Shown piece by piece: positions 4,905 through 6,143 of a stretch of 6,143 nt of DNA; the first letter of the stretch is position 1, and each line of letters opens with the position of its first letter. The stretch is taken from assembly GCA_946619065.1 (NCBI GenBank), contig CAMOLY010000071.1:1-6143 (forward strand). Direction: 5' to 3'. Source of the stretch: an uncultured Clostridia bacterium (GTDB lineage Bacteria; Bacillota; Clostridia; Oscillospirales; Oscillospiraceae). The translations under genes were made by a program, and so were the position numbers. The notes below the pieces were generated by a model. The model was not told the origin of the DNA and did no database searches. It saw only the letters and a program-made list of their open reading frames with translations.

Positions 4905-6143
4905 TCAGCCGATCGGCTCGAAGTCTGCGGCGCCGTGCTTGCACAGCGGGCAGATGAAGTCCTCGGGCAGCTCTTCGCCCTCGTAGACGTAGCCGCAGAC
5001 CTTGCAGACCCAGCCCTTCTTGCCCTCGGCTTCGGGCTTGGGCTTCACGTTCTGCTGGTAATAGGTGTAGGTCATCGTGTCCCGGTCGGAGATTACCCGG
5101 GCCTCGCTGACGGTGCACAGGAACATCCCGTGGGTGTCGAGATCGATGTATTCCTGCACCTCAAGGGACATGAAAGCGTTGATGTACTTCGGCAGGAAGA
5201 CAATGCCGTTGTCAGAGCGCAGGATTTCTTTCCCGGCAAACTTGTCCGTGTTCCGGCCGGACTGGAAGCCGAAGTGCTGGAAGACGGAGAACGGCGCTTC
5301 AACGGAAAGACAATTGATGTTCATCTTTCCGGTCTTCTTCACCATGTCGTGGGTAAAGTTCTGCTTGTTGATGCAAACGGCGATCCGGTTCGGGGTGTTG
5401 GTCACCTGGGTCACGGTGTTGACGATGCAGCCGTTGTCCATGTCCCCATCCCGCGCAGTCAGCACGTACAGACCATATCCGATCTTGAACAGAGCGTTGA
5501 GGTCGCTCTTGTTGGCGGTCTCGTTGTGCTGAGCCATGTAATCCTGACACAGTTCAGCTGCCAGCGCTTCGAGCTGCGCTTCGCTCTCGGCGTTGAGGGC
5601 GGACTTGATATGGACGGTCGTGTCGGTCCAGGTAATATTTTTGCACGGCGCCAGCGTCTGCTTCATCACCTTGGCGGCGAGCGGAGCCCAGGAGCCGTTC
5701 TCAATCAGGCCGACGGTGCGGTTCTTCCAGCCGCGTTCGACCAGGTGGTTCAGGAACTCCCGCATGAAGGGGAAGATTTCCGCGTTGTAGGTGGTCGTGG
5801 CCAGCACGACACGGCCGTAGCGGAAGGCGTCCTCGACGCACTCAAACATATCCTCGCGTGCCAGATCCGAAATCGCCACCTTCGGGCAGCCTTTTTCCTT
5901 CAGCATCTTTGCCAGCAGCTCTGCGGCCTGCTTCGTGTGGCCGTAGACCGAGGTATAGGCAATAAAGATGCCTTCTGTTTCCACGCCGTAGGACGACCAG
6001 GTGTTGTAAAGGCCCAGATAATAACCCAGATCCTCATTCAGGACCGGCCCGTGCAGCGGGCAGATTGTCTGAATGTCGAGATTCGCGGCCTTCTTGAGCA
6101 CGGCCTGCACCTGCGCGCCGTACTTGCCGACGATGCCGAAGTA
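4905..6143 (-). CDS. Flavodiiron protein (FprA family) with flavin reductase and rubredoxin domains (5' partial)
   Basis: Flavodiiron proteins reduce O2 to water or NO to N2O in anaerobes, in the cytoplasm. The frame is open from the right edge (codon 6143-6141) to TGA (TCA at 4905-4907). A GTG at 6110 is internal, so the start is beyond the window and 412 residues are visible. Numbered from the edge, 1-45 is the end of the metallo-beta-lactamase domain, with C-P-L-H-G-P (28-33) supplying the last diiron His. The flavodoxin domain (about 58-200) has the FMN phosphate loop T-S-V-Y-G-H-T (64-70). Residues about 214-365 are a flavin reductase domain with N-G-C-I-V-N-T-V-T-Q (237-246). The C-terminus (378-412) is a rubredoxin-like domain with Cys 380, 383, 398 and 401; the spacing between Cys pairs is short, as in rubrerythrin. 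The fused modules could pass electrons from NAD(P)H to the diiron site within one chain. The missing N-terminus holds the remaining diiron ligands, so activity cannot be judged. Confidence 0.9.
   Translation of the reverse strand, partial: YFGIVGKYGAQVQAVLKKAANLDIQTICPLHGPVLNEDLGYYLGLYNTWSSYGVETEGIFIAYTSVYGHTKQAAELLAKMLKEKGCPKVAISDLAREDMFECVEDAFRYGRVVLATTTYNAEIFPFMREFLNHLVERGWKNRTVGLIENGSWAPLAAKVMKQTLAPCKNITWTDTTVHIKSALNAESEAQLEALAAELCQDYMAQHNETANKSDLNALFKIGYGLYVLTARDGDMDNGCIVNTVTQVTNTPNRIAVCINKQNFTHDMVKKTGKMNINCLSVEAPFSVFQHFGFQSGRNTDKFAGKEILRSDNGIVFLPKYINAFMSLEVQEYIDLDTHGMFLCTVSEARVISDRDTMTYTYYQQNVKPKPEAEGKKGWVCKVCGYVYEGEELPEDFICPLCKHGAADFEPIG

Noticed and set aside
4907..4918. 12-bp palindrome AGCCGATCGGCT as a possible operator
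   Set aside because: It falls in the last codons and stop of the flavodiiron gene, with no promoter nearby. A perfect 12-bp palindrome of common codons can occur by chance.

Overview
The window looks like a chromosomal piece of a GC-rich anaerobic Firmicute, probably a gut-type Clostridia such as an Oscillospirales or Lachnospirales relative. This is inferred from family content: a clostridial YkuD transpeptidase, a DUF4037 protein, and a flavodiiron protein carrying flavin reductase and rubredoxin domains. Strong AGGAGG-type ribosome binding sites and a sigma-A style promoter agree. No species can be named from the sequence alone, and I see no IS element, CRISPR array, tRNA or rRNA.

Layout, left to right. 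(1) Positions 1-1802, plus strand: the 3' part of a gene for a secreted lipoprotein. It has a lipobox, a Gly/Gln/Pro tandem repeat and a long beta-helix-like C-terminal region; its true start lies left of the window. (2) Positions 1803-1924: a gap holding a perfect 11-bp terminator hairpin. The hairpin's loop is also a good -35 box for a promoter reading rightward, so terminator and promoter are interleaved. (3) Positions 1925-4842, plus strand: a probable three-gene operon. It encodes a membrane-anchored L,D-transpeptidase, a TPR protein with a CxxC pair near each end, and a DUF4037 protein with a nucleotidyltransferase-like motif. The last two genes overlap by 14 bp and each has a strong ribosome binding site. 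(4) Positions 4843-4904: a 13-bp perfect hairpin between convergent genes. (5) Positions 4905-6143, minus strand: the 3' part of a multidomain flavodiiron protein gene, running off the right edge.

The left half concerns the cell surface: a surface lipoprotein and a peptidoglycan cross-linking enzyme. The TPR/DUF4037 pair is probably cytoplasmic, and its biochemical role is unknown to me. It is the least understood part of the window. The flavodiiron protein is an oxygen or nitric oxide detoxification enzyme transcribed towards the operon and is probably unrelated to it. I did not find a clear new defence or mobile system. The items most worth following are the TPR/DUF4037 pair, the promoter nested in a terminator, and the domain fusion in the flavodiiron protein.
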